A stretch of DNA of 13,106 bases from DASTHG01 sp041498155 (GTDB lineage: Bacteria; Gemmatimonadota; Gemmatimonadetes; Gemmatimonadales; GWC2-71-9): NCBI GenBank assembly GCA_041498155.1, contig JBGQHV010000088.1:1-13106 (forward strand), written 5' to 3'. Below the pieces are notes generated by a model. The model was given only the letters and a program-made list of their open reading frames with translations, was not told the origin of the DNA and ran no database searches. Of the stretch, positions 7,600 to 13,106 are shown piece by piece. Made by a program: the position numbers and the translations under genes. Numbering within the stretch: position 1 is the first letter of the stretch; every line of letters starts with the position of its first letter.

Positions 7600-8480
7600 G
7601 CGGGATCGAGACGCAGCACCGGCACCTCGGGCGGATTGCCCCAGCGAATCGGGATCGCGGCCGATCCCACCCCTGCCGATACGTACAGCCACGTATCACC
7701 TGCGCGATGGAGTCCGTGCAGATAGCGGCCGCCGAACTGCGAGGGAACCGAGAGCGGCCCGATGAACGGCCAGTGGATCTGACCGTTGTGCGTATGCCCC
7801 GCGAGCATCAGGTCCACGCGCGAACCGCGCGGGAGGTACTCCACCAGGTCGGGGTTGTGGGACAGCAACACCGTGGGGGTCCCGCCGGGGACTCCGCCGA
7901 GCGCGTCGGCGAATCGGACGGCGCCGTGGGTGAGATCGTCCACACCGGCGATCGCGAGGACTGACGCGCCGCGTCGCACCAGGCGGTGCCGGTTCAACAA
8001 CACCTCGACGCCGGCGCGCGCCACAACCCCGGCCACGAGCTCCGGACCGACCCAGTGATCGTGGTTGCCGAGCACCGCGACGACTCCGTCACGTGCGCGG
8101 AATCGGGCGAGCACCGGCTCCAGACCATCGAGATCGGTCCGCGCGTGGCTCACGAAATCGCCGCCCAGCGCGATCAGGTCGGGGGCGAGCGCCGCGACGC
8201 GATCCGCGGCCCGCTCCAGCCACCACCCCGGCACCGCCGGACCATGATGCAGGTCCGTCACCAGCGCGATGCGATAGCCCACGAACTCCGGGGGGAGCCC
8301 GGTGATCGGCACAGCGACTTCCGGCGTACGCAGCGCTTCGCGCTCCCAGCGACCCAACGGGGCGGCGAGCCGCTCGACCAGCCATCCAATCGGGACTTTC
8401 ACCCGTCGCTCGAAGCGCGGCGGGCGCGCCACCTCGCTCGGCGGCCGCCGTCGCCGCTGATAGAAGATCGGACCGATCAC
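7596..8480 (-). CDS. Metallophosphoesterase (calcineurin-like, YaeI-type)
   Basis: This 294-residue protein has all five metal-site blocks of the calcineurin-like superfamily: DLHHG (D76, H78), GGDFVSH (D108), GNHDHW (N139, H140), SHNPD (H208) and GHTHNGQ (H229, H231). This arrangement binds two metals and hydrolyses phosphoesters. Closest in style are YaeI-like enzymes that act on lipid-linked pyrophosphates such as UDP-diacylglucosamine, but this copy has no membrane helix, so the substrate is open. The GTG at 8480-8478 overlaps the upstream MBL-hydrolase stop (GTGA), which fixes the start; the basic segment 9-28 then forms the N-terminus. Its stop overlaps that of the convergent plus-strand gene. 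Pairing with an NAPE-PLD-like hydrolase hints at phospholipid turnover, as inference. Confidence 0.92.
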   Translation of the reverse strand: MIGPIFYQRRRRPPSEVARPPRFERRVKVPIGWLVERLAAPLGRWEREALRTPEVAVPITGLPPEFVGYRIALVTDLHHGPAVPGWWLERAADRVAALAPDLIALGGDFVSHARTDLDGLEPVLARFRARDGVVAVLGNHDHWVGPELVAGVVARAGVEVLLNRHRLVRRGASVLAIAGVDDLTHGAVRFADALGGVPGGTPTVLLSHNPDLVEYLPRGSRVDLMLAGHTHNGQIHWPFIGPLSVPSQFGGRYLHGLHRAGDTWLYVSAGVGSAAIPIRWGNPPEVPVLRLDPA

Positions 8481-9466
8481 CGCGACTCTGCGGCGGGGAG
8501 CTCCCGCGTCTCGCCGTGCGCCAGCTGCCAGTAGCGCTCCACCGGCAGTCCAGCGGCGCACCAGCTGGCCAACGCCCGCTCGGGAGGCTCGTCCAGCGGC
8601 TCGTCCGTGAGCTTGAACGTGCCCCAGTGCATCGGGACGAAGCGCGGCGCGCCGAGGTCCCGCGCCGCCGCCACCGCCTCTTCCGGATTCATGTGGACCG
8701 GCCGCATGAACCAGCGCGGATCGTAGGCCCCGATGGGCAGGAGGGCTACATCGAACGGGCCGAATCGCTCGGCCACCCGCGCAAACTGCGGGTGGTACCC
8801 GGTATCGCCCGCGAAGAAGAGCCGCCGCCGGTCGGTCGCCACACTCCAGCCGCACCACAGCGTCCGGTTTCGCGTCCAGGGCGTGCGGCCGCTGAAGTGC
8901 TGTGCCGGCGTGCACCCGATCGACAACGGACCCATCGAGGCGTCCTGCCACCAATCGAGCTCCATGATCTCGTGCACGCCGCGACGTCGCAGGAACGAGC
9001 CGAGACCGAGGGGCACAAACCAGCGCGCGCCCGGATCGCGCGCCTCCAGGCGGCACACGGTCCCGTCGTCGAGATGATCGTAATGGTCGTGGGATTGGAG
9101 TACGGCGTCGATCGGCGGCAGCGATTCGAACGGCACCCCGGGCGCCGTCCGTCGTTTCGGACCCACGCCCGGCAGTGGCGACGCGCGGCTGCTCCAGATC
9201 GGGTCGGTGAGAATATTGAGCCCGCCCACCTGGAGCAGAAACGTCGAATGCCCCACCCAGGTGATCGAGACGCTGTCGTCCGCGGCGCGCGGCGTCGCAA
9301 ATCCCGGCGTCGCCCGCGGGAAGGTCGCCGGATCGGGATCGGGTGGAGGGGGGTGGCGCACGCGCTCCACGAACCACCAGCGCAACAGCCCGCCGAGGCG
9401 GGCTTGGAAGGCCGCCCCGGTCCAGGGATTGGTATAGCCGCCGCGTGGTCGGTGGTGTGCGAGCAG
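8477..9466 (-). CDS. MBL-fold metallohydrolase, NAPE-PLD-like
   Basis: This is a metallo-beta-lactamase-fold hydrolase of the type related to N-acyl-phosphatidylethanolamine phospholipase D. Motifs, numbered from CTG 9466 (329 residues), are TWVGHSTFLL (69-78), LTDPIW (86-91), the zinc motif HDHYDH (126-131), H190, FAGDTGYH with D221, and MHWGTFKL with H280. The N-terminal HHRPRGGYTNPW (4-15) matches the start region I expect for this family, so the start must lie at or before it. No ATG, GTG or TTG exists there in frame, and the only candidate is CTG 9466-9464, placed five bases after GGAGG. A TTG at 9385 would remove the conserved NPW segment. The reading frame runs far upstream, but that part is antisense-like frame shadow of the lipoprotein gene. 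It is coupled to the metallophosphoesterase by GTGA. Confidence 0.88.
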   Translation of the reverse strand: MLAHHRPRGGYTNPWTGAAFQARLGGLLRWWFVERVRHPPPPDPDPATFPRATPGFATPRAADDSVSITWVGHSTFLLQVGGLNILTDPIWSSRASPLPGVGPKRRTAPGVPFESLPPIDAVLQSHDHYDHLDDGTVCRLEARDPGARWFVPLGLGSFLRRRGVHEIMELDWWQDASMGPLSIGCTPAQHFSGRTPWTRNRTLWCGWSVATDRRRLFFAGDTGYHPQFARVAERFGPFDVALLPIGAYDPRWFMRPVHMNPEEAVAAARDLGAPRFVPMHWGTFKLTDEPLDEPPERALASWCAAGLPVERYWQLAHGETRELPAAESR

Positions 9467-9467
9467 A

Positions 9468-9502
9468 ACGCCCTCCGCAGCACAAGCTACTGCGGAGGGC
9501 GT
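9468..9502 (-). terminator. Perfect 13-bp hairpin after the lipoprotein gene (terminator or RBS-sequestering element)
   Basis: Positions 9468-9480 (acgccctccgcag) and 9490-9502 (ctgcggagggcgt) are exact reverse complements, with a nine-base loop. On the minus strand the stem begins 13 bases after the lipoprotein stop codon (9516-9518), the usual place for an intrinsic terminator, but only TTCTGCTC follows the stem instead of a U-run. Because the 3' arm holds GGAGG for the next gene, it could act as an attenuator or translational lock instead. The structure is certain from the sequence; the function is inferred. Confidence 0.65.
9472..9476 (-). promoter_or_regulatory. Shine-Dalgarno of the MBL hydrolase gene, inside a hairpin arm
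   Basis: GGAGG on the minus strand ends five bases before the CTG at 9466 and decides that start. The whole motif lies in the 3' arm of the perfect hairpin at 9468-9502, so it would be base-paired when the hairpin forms. Confidence 0.5.
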
Positions 9503-9515
9503 CGCTGTGCCGCCG

Positions 9516-10952
9516 TCACGGAACCGTGATCGTCGCGTCCTTGAATTTGCTTTCGCTCGCCGCCCGGAGGTGCGTTGTGCCGTGGAGCCGCCCGTACACC
9601 AGCGCGGAGGCACCCGATGCCCAGACCAACTGGGCGGTTCCCGTCGAGTCCGTGAGGAACCACGAGATTTGCCGGTTAGTGAGCAGGGCGCCAACGGAAT
9701 CCCTAAGCTCCGCGGTGAACGCGCCGCTGTCGTTGACCGCGATCGTTCGATTGGCGGGGACGATCGTGACGCTGGCGACCGGGTTCGATGGAGCGACATT
9801 GACGACCTCGATCGACACCGAATCCTGGAGGGCGCCGCTCGTGGCCACGATCCACGCCCTGCCCACTCCACGACCCAGGATGATCGCGCGGGCGACCGAA
9901 TCCGCGCTGAACCCGGAATCCTGCAGCACGAGGGCGATCGACGTGTCGCGGCTGAGCCAGGTGACTTGCGGGTTCGCCTCCGGAATCCCGATCGAATCGC
10001 CCACCGCGGCGGCCAGGCTGATGACACCGCCATAGGCGACCGTATCGGGCCCCGCGATGCGGATGAACGTGCCGCCGGCGCCAGCACGCGGCAGGAAGGC
10101 GGAGAGTGTCGTCGTGGCTCCTGCGGTCACCACCACGTTGGGGGTGTTCACAGGATCGAGGCCCGGAAGATCTGGTTGCTCGAACCGCACGATCCACGTC
10201 CCCGCGGGCAGGAAGGCCACCGTGTAGTGCCCCTGGGCGTCGGTACGACCGGTGGCGAGCAGATACCAGGTGGCGGACGATCGGCTCGGGTCGCCGCCAT
10301 ACACGGTGACGTTCGCGTTCTGGATTGGCGTCGGGTTGCCTTCGATGTCGGGCCCGGTGACGGCGCCCGCGATCGAGCCGGTCGCCGCCCTGTTTACCGC
10401 CCGCAGGACGGGCAGCATGACGAAGTCCTGATTCCCGGTCAGATTGTAGACGAAGCTCCGCCCGACGTCGAAGTCGATCACGATGTCGGCTCCCGTCGCC
10501 GCCACCGCGAGCGGCTTCTCTACCAGTGCGTACAGCACGATCTCGCCTTGCCCGGGATATGGCCAATGGACGACGGCATTCGCACCACCGTTGTACTTGA
10601 TGGACGACTTGTCGACGTCGATGGTCATGCGAATCGCGACGTATTTCCCGGCATCGATCGTCCCCTTCCCCAATGGGGCCGTTATCCCCTGTTGCAGCGT
10701 CAGCAGATCGAACACCTTGTCGGGCGTATCGATCGTAACCCAGTTCACCCCGCCCGTCGTGTCGAGATCGGTGCTGGCCTCGATGCGGCTGACATAGATG
10801 TTGACACTCGCGACGGTGTCGAACGGGAATGGGTCGTCGGTGAGGAATACGTTGGTCGGTGCGATCGCCGCCGGGTGCAGCGTGTCGTCCTGATAGCAGG
10901 CGCTCCCGACGGATCCAGCCAGGACCAAAGAAAGGGCGAGTAGGCGCTTCAT
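9516..10952 (-). CDS. Secreted lipoprotein with DUF4382-like, CarboxypepD_reg-like and Ig-like domains
   Basis: This 478-residue protein starts at ATG 10952, with GGAG five bases upstream. Its signal peptide ends in GSAC with C19 as the probable lipidated cysteine; the -3 residue is Gly, so the lipobox is imperfect. Residues about 32-185 resemble DUF4382 (FLTDDPFPFDTVASVNIYVSRI, only part cited; then VTID and FDLLTLQQG). Residues about 191-287 resemble a carboxypeptidase-regulatory Greek-key domain (GSIAGAVTG, GRTDAQGHYTVAFLPAGTW). Two Ig-like domains follow, about 292-385 and 392-478, each ending in a VSIEV/ATITV-type strand. Such proteins are surface or periplasmic adhesive or structural modules; no catalytic site is visible. 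It is transcribed away from the ECF sigma operon across 110 bp and may be one of its targets, which is inference. Confidence 0.88.
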   Translation of the reverse strand: MKRLLALSLVLAGSVGSACYQDDTLHPAAIAPTNVFLTDDPFPFDTVASVNIYVSRIEASTDLDTTGGVNWVTIDTPDKVFDLLTLQQGITAPLGKGTIDAGKYVAIRMTIDVDKSSIKYNGGANAVVHWPYPGQGEIVLYALVEKPLAVAATGADIVIDFDVGRSFVYNLTGNQDFVMLPVLRAVNRAATGSIAGAVTGPDIEGNPTPIQNANVTVYGGDPSRSSATWYLLATGRTDAQGHYTVAFLPAGTWIVRFEQPDLPGLDPVNTPNVVVTAGATTTLSAFLPRAGAGGTFIRIAGPDTVAYGGVISLAAAVGDSIGIPEANPQVTWLSRDTSIALVLQDSGFSADSVARAIILGRGVGRAWIVATSGALQDSVSIEVVNVAPSNPVASVTIVPANRTIAVNDSGAFTAELRDSVGALLTNRQISWFLTDSTGTAQLVWASGASALVYGRLHGTTHLRAASESKFKDATITVP

Positions 10953-10994
10953 GAAGGCTCCAGAGTTTCGATTGGTTCGCAGGCGCATACCCTC

Positions 10995-11011
10995 ACCCCG
11001 GTAGCCGGGGT
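10995..11011. repeat. Inverted repeat in the lipoprotein/sigma-factor divergent region
   Basis: ACCCCGG (10995-11001) and CCGGGGT (11005-11011) form a perfect 7-bp stem with a three-base TAG loop. It lies in the middle of the 110-bp region between the start codons of the lipoprotein (10952) and sigma factor (11063) genes. It may be a binding site for a dimeric regulator or a stem in a 5' leader. In a GC-rich genome a chance match is possible. The rest of this region shows no promoter that I would defend, apart from an AT-rich TATAT at 11052-11056. Confidence 0.4.
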
Positions 11012-11062
11012 CACAACGACGTGGTGGTGACCCGGGAAGCGGACCCATGGGTATATGGTGAG

Positions 11063-11602
11063 GTGACGAGCGACGCCGAGATAGTCCGCCGCGTACGGGA
11101 CGGCGATACGGCCGCGTTCGCCGTGCTGGTCGCGCGTTACCGCGACCGGCTCGGCCGCTACGCGGTGCACATGCTCGGGGACCGCAGCGACGCCGAGGAG
11201 GCGCTCCAGGACGCGTTCGTCCGGGCCTATCGCTCGCTGGCGCGTTGCCGGGAGGACGCGCAATTCGGGCCCTGGTTGTTCGGGATCCTCGTGAACCGGT
11301 GCCGCACCGCCGGCCGGCGGGCCGCCCGACGCCACCGGATGTTCGTGCGTGACGAAATATCCCTCGAGCGGGCCAGCGCGCCCGAAACGTCGGACCGGGC
11401 GGAGTGGGACGACACGGTGCGATGGGCGATGGAGCGGTTGGCTCCGCCGTTGCGGGAGGCGTTCTTGCTGAAGCATGTGGAAGACATGGAATATGCGGAG
11501 ATGTCCCGATTGACCGGCACCGGAGTGTCCGCGTTGAAGATGCGCGTCATGCGCGCTCGCGAGCAGCTGCGCGCCCTATTGACCGAGGTTGAGCGTGTTT
11601 GA
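11063..11602 (+). CDS. ECF (sigma70-family) RNA polymerase sigma factor
   Basis: This 179-residue protein has a region-2 domain (about 8-80) with DAEEALQDAFVRAYRSL (43-59) and FGPWLFGILVNRCR (68-81). A linker follows, then region 4 (about 118-172) with the helix-turn-helix part EYAEMSRLTGTGVSALKMRV (143-162). It would direct RNA polymerase to a small set of promoters. I choose the GTG at 11063 (start MTSDAEIVRRV), because region 2 begins only a few residues later. Three consecutive GTG codons at 11021-11029 offer a start 14 residues longer and cannot be excluded. No Shine-Dalgarno precedes 11063; GTATAT lies six bases before it. The stop overlaps the next gene, the usual layout of a sigma/anti-sigma pair. 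Confidence 0.92.
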   Translation: MTSDAEIVRRVRDGDTAAFAVLVARYRDRLGRYAVHMLGDRSDAEEALQDAFVRAYRSLARCREDAQFGPWLFGILVNRCRTAGRRAARRHRMFVRDEISLERASAPETSDRAEWDDTVRWAMERLAPPLREAFLLKHVEDMEYAEMSRLTGTGVSALKMRVMRAREQLRALLTEVERV

Positions 11603-12131
11603 TCGCGATGAGGATGTGCTGGATCGAGTGATCGACCAGCTCCGCCAGCCGGTGGAGATGGACCCGACGCTGGATGCGGCCGTCATGACCCGCGTGGCGG
11701 CGGGCGGTGACCGCCTGGGCAGGCTCTCGCCGGCGTGGGACTGGGCCCGGCGGCCTCGTGAGATCTCGGTCAGCCCCCTCGCGGGCCTGGGGGTGGCGGC
11801 GGCCCTGGTCGGGATCGTCGTCTGGCTCGCCGGCAGGAATCCGCGGGTCGCCGCGCCCGCGTCGGGGCCGAGCACCGTGCAGTTCGTGGTGGTCGCTCCC
11901 GGGGCCGCCTCGGTTGCGCTGGTCGGTGACTTCAACGATTGGGACGGCGCGGCGACGCCGATGCTGGCCGCCAAGAGCGGGGCGTTGTGGAGTGTGACCG
12001 TTCCGCTCACTCCCGGCCGCTACCGCTATGCGTTTCTGATAAACGGCTCGCGCTGGCTCGCGGATCCGGCGGCGCCTCGCGTCCAGGATGACTTCGACGC
12101 GCCGAGCTCCGTCGTGACGGTAGGAGGGTGA
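11595..12131 (+). CDS. Single-pass membrane protein with C-terminal CBM48/AMPK-type domain, likely anti-sigma or sensor
   Basis: The 178-residue product has an N-terminal cytosolic part (1-60) with an acidic helix DEDVLDRVIDQLRQPV (5-20), one membrane helix (about 62-80) and a C-terminal early-set/CBM48 domain (about 93-176). The CBM48 marks are VALVGDFNDW (107-116), RYRYAFLINGSRW (142-154) and ADPAAP (156-161). More arginines lie before the helix than after it, so the CBM48 part should be outside the cytoplasm. W116 corresponds to a sugar-stacking tryptophan of AMPK beta; the late Asn of that site appears to be Ser (S171/S172). GTG 11595 is chosen because GAGG sits six bases before it; a TTG at 11589 touches the GAGG. 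It overlaps the sigma gene by 8 nt, which suggests the role of its membrane-bound regulator. No zinc-binding anti-sigma HxxxCxxC motif is present. Confidence 0.82.
   Translation: MFDRDEDVLDRVIDQLRQPVEMDPTLDAAVMTRVAAGGDRLGRLSPAWDWARRPREISVSPLAGLGVAAALVGIVVWLAGRNPRVAAPASGPSTVQFVVVAPGAASVALVGDFNDWDGAATPMLAAKSGALWSVTVPLTPGRYRYAFLINGSRWLADPAAPRVQDDFDAPSSVVTVGG
12123..12127 (+). promoter_or_regulatory. Ribosome binding site deciding the start of the helical-repeat gene
   Basis: GGAGG lies nine bases before the ATG at 12137 and directly abuts the GTG at 12128. The spacing favours the ATG, although the GTG would give a GTGA overlap with the preceding stop. Confidence 0.5.
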
Positions 12132-12136
12132 TCGGC

Positions 12137-12754
12137 ATGCACCGCACTCGCTGGATTGCGACGCTTCCGCTGGCAGTGGGTCTGTTGCTGCGCCCCTCAA
12201 CCGCCGCGGCGCAGGACCCGCGGCTTGAGCGACGGCTCGACCCAGCCACGCTGCAGTCGGTGAGTGTAGTCATCGATTCCGCACGCTTACAGGGACTGCC
12301 GGTGGAACCGCTGGTACAACGGGCGCTCGAGGGTGCGGCCAAACACGCCGCGCCCGCTCAGATCGCCGCGGCCGTCCGGCGGCTGGCGCTGGAGCTCGCG
12401 ACCGCGCAGCAGGCGCTCGGCGCTGCGTCGTTGCCGGCGGAGCTCGACGCCGCGGCGAGCGCGCTGCGAGCCGGCGTCAATCCCGCCGATCTCACGCGCC
12501 TGCGTCACCGCCGCGCTCGCTCGCTCACCGTCGCCTTGGCGACGCTCGCCGACCTCGTCGCCAGTGGCGTGCCGCCCGATTCCGCCGCGGCCGCGGTGAT
12601 CGCCCTCGCCGCTTCGGCCGGGGACGAGCAGATCGCGGACTTTCGCCGCGCCGTGGAGCGGGACATCGCGCTCGGCGCCCCGCCCGCCGTCGCGGCGGCG
12701 GTCCGTGTCGATGCCGCTCTGCGACGGACGCCCGGCGCCCCGAGGAGACCGTGA
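12137..12754 (+). CDS. Secreted helical-repeat protein of unknown function
   Basis: The 205-residue product has a clear Sec signal peptide (HRTR, then a hydrophobic core, cleavage after about A25 in STAAAQ). The mature part is almost entirely helical and rich in Ala and Arg. A short motif recurs at helix boundaries: LQGLPVEPL (51-59), LRAGVNPADL (110-119), VASGVPPDSA (141-150) and ALGAPPAVA (178-186). Each is roughly G-[VLA]-[PN]-[PVA] followed by a helix start. This suggests an array of short helical hairpins, possibly a binding platform. It has no cysteine and no catalytic motif. It lies 5 nt after the CBM48 membrane-protein gene and 19 nt before the next secreted protein, so it belongs to the sigma-factor operon. 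I do not recognise the family. Confidence 0.75.
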   Translation: MHRTRWIATLPLAVGLLLRPSTAAAQDPRLERRLDPATLQSVSVVIDSARLQGLPVEPLVQRALEGAAKHAAPAQIAAAVRRLALELATAQQALGAASLPAELDAAASALRAGVNPADLTRLRHRRARSLTVALATLADLVASGVPPDSAAAAVIALAASAGDEQIADFRRAVERDIALGAPPAVAAAVRVDAALRRTPGAPRRP

Positions 12755-12773
12755 TTCGCATGACATCCGGCGC

Positions 12774-13106
12774 GTGAGGTTCGGTCGTCCCGCGTGGGCG
12801 TCGACGGCCGTCGTCGCCTGCTCCCTCGCTCCGCTCGCAACGCTCACGGCGCAAACCGGGGCCACCATGGACCTCGGGGTCATGGACGTGCGCTACGACG
12901 GCTTCTTGCCGAGCGCCGGCGCATCCGTCTCTCCCGAGTTCCGTCTCGAGCGGCCACACCTACTCGCGTGGGCTCGAGGGACATACCTCCACTTCGAGAG
13001 CGGACGTCACAGTATCCAGGCAAACGCTGCCGGGTCGTTGCTCAGCGGACCATGGAGAGGGCTCCGGGCCGAGGTCGCCGGTCACACAGGGATCAGCCAG
13101 TACGCC
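12774..13106 (+). CDS. Secreted, probably outer-membrane protein (partial, C-terminus outside window)
   Basis: The frame opens at GTG 12774 and is open to the right edge, giving 111 residues. The N-terminus is a signal peptide: RFGRPAW, a hydrophobic core (ASTAVVACSLAPLATL, 9-24), then AQ as a likely cleavage point. The mature part begins with alternating polar and hydrophobic residues, for example MDLGVMDVRYDGF (31-43) and HLLAWARGTYLHFES. Aromatic and glycine spacing is typical of short beta strands of an outer-membrane barrel. This is inferred from pattern only. No clear Shine-Dalgarno is visible; the GTG overlaps the stop of a five-codon ORF starting at ATG 12760, which might deliver ribosomes. 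It follows the helical-repeat gene closely and appears to be the fourth gene of the sigma-factor operon. Confidence 0.7.
   Translation, partial: MRFGRPAWASTAVVACSLAPLATLTAQTGATMDLGVMDVRYDGFLPSAGASVSPEFRLERPHLLAWARGTYLHFESGRHSIQANAAGSLLSGPWRGLRAEVAGHTGISQYA

Noticed and set aside
8496..8505. Ten-base palindrome GGGAGCTCCC near the end of the MBL-hydrolase gene
   Set aside because: It lies inside coding sequence, is short and GC-rich, and has no partner elsewhere, so chance is the simplest explanation.
9467..10087. N-terminal extension of the MBL-hydrolase frame up to 10087
   Set aside because: The extension overlaps the lipoprotein gene out of frame and encodes Ser/Arg-rich sequence unlike the family. 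The conserved part begins at about 9460.
9507..10943. 478-residue plus-strand open frame opposite the lipoprotein gene
   Set aside because: It mirrors the lipoprotein gene, which has a signal peptide, a Shine-Dalgarno and clear domains. The antisense product is Arg- and Asp-rich without a motif.
10953..11062. Classical sigma70 promoter for the lipoprotein gene
   Set aside because: I looked for paired -35 and -10 boxes on both strands and found none with acceptable spacing, so none is annotated.
12760..12777. Five-codon ORF (ATG to TGA) before the last gene
   Set aside because: Too short to call a gene. It may be chance, though it could pass ribosomes to the overlapping GTG.

Overview
The window is about 13 kb of very GC-rich bacterial chromosome, densely packed with genes. 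Many neighbouring genes overlap by 4 bp (ATGA or GTGA), and GTG starts are common. Several features resemble Gemmatimonadota or a related soil phylum: the GC content, a lipoprotein that looks like DUF4382 plus Ig-like domains, an ECF sigma factor followed by a membrane protein with a glycogen-binding-type domain, and a Spinster-like transporter. That taxonomic guess is an inference. I see no tRNA, rRNA, CRISPR array, insertion sequence or phage gene.

Region 1 (1-6072, minus strand) is one compact run of six genes. In transcription order they are a class V PLP enzyme, a LOG-family nucleotide hydrolase, a deoxyhypusine-synthase-family enzyme with its catalytic lysine, a Spinster-like MFS transporter with two extra hydrophobic segments, a D-Ala-D-Ala-ligase-like ATP-grasp enzyme, and a protein with four identically spaced zinc ribbons that runs off the left edge. 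Spacing ranges from a 44-nt overlap to a 4-nt gap, so one transcript is very likely. A bacterium has no eIF5A, so the DHS-like enzyme probably makes a polyamine. Together with a ligase and an exporter it suggests, without proving, an amine-conjugation pathway.

Region 2 (6073-7599, plus strand) diverges from region 1 across only 22 bp. It holds a small orphan protein, a short-form QueG (epoxyqueuosine reductase) and an 87-aa unknown coupled to queG. The 22-bp gap contains overlapping, oppositely directed -10-like sequences placed for leaderless or near-leaderless transcripts. The last plus-strand gene and the convergent minus-strand gene share one CTAG as both stop codons.

Region 3 (7596-10952, minus strand) has a secreted DUF4382/Ig-like lipoprotein, then an MBL-fold hydrolase (NAPE-PLD-like) coupled by GTGA to a metallophosphoesterase. 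Between the lipoprotein and the MBL gene is a perfect 13-bp hairpin. Its 3' arm contains the only good Shine-Dalgarno sequence for the MBL gene, which appears to start at CTG.

Region 4 (11063-13106, plus strand) diverges from the lipoprotein. It encodes an ECF sigma factor, a single-pass membrane protein with a C-terminal CBM48/AMPK-type domain (a likely anti-sigma or sensor), a secreted helical-repeat protein and the start of a secreted, probably outer-membrane protein. This looks like a small cell-envelope regulon under its own sigma factor.
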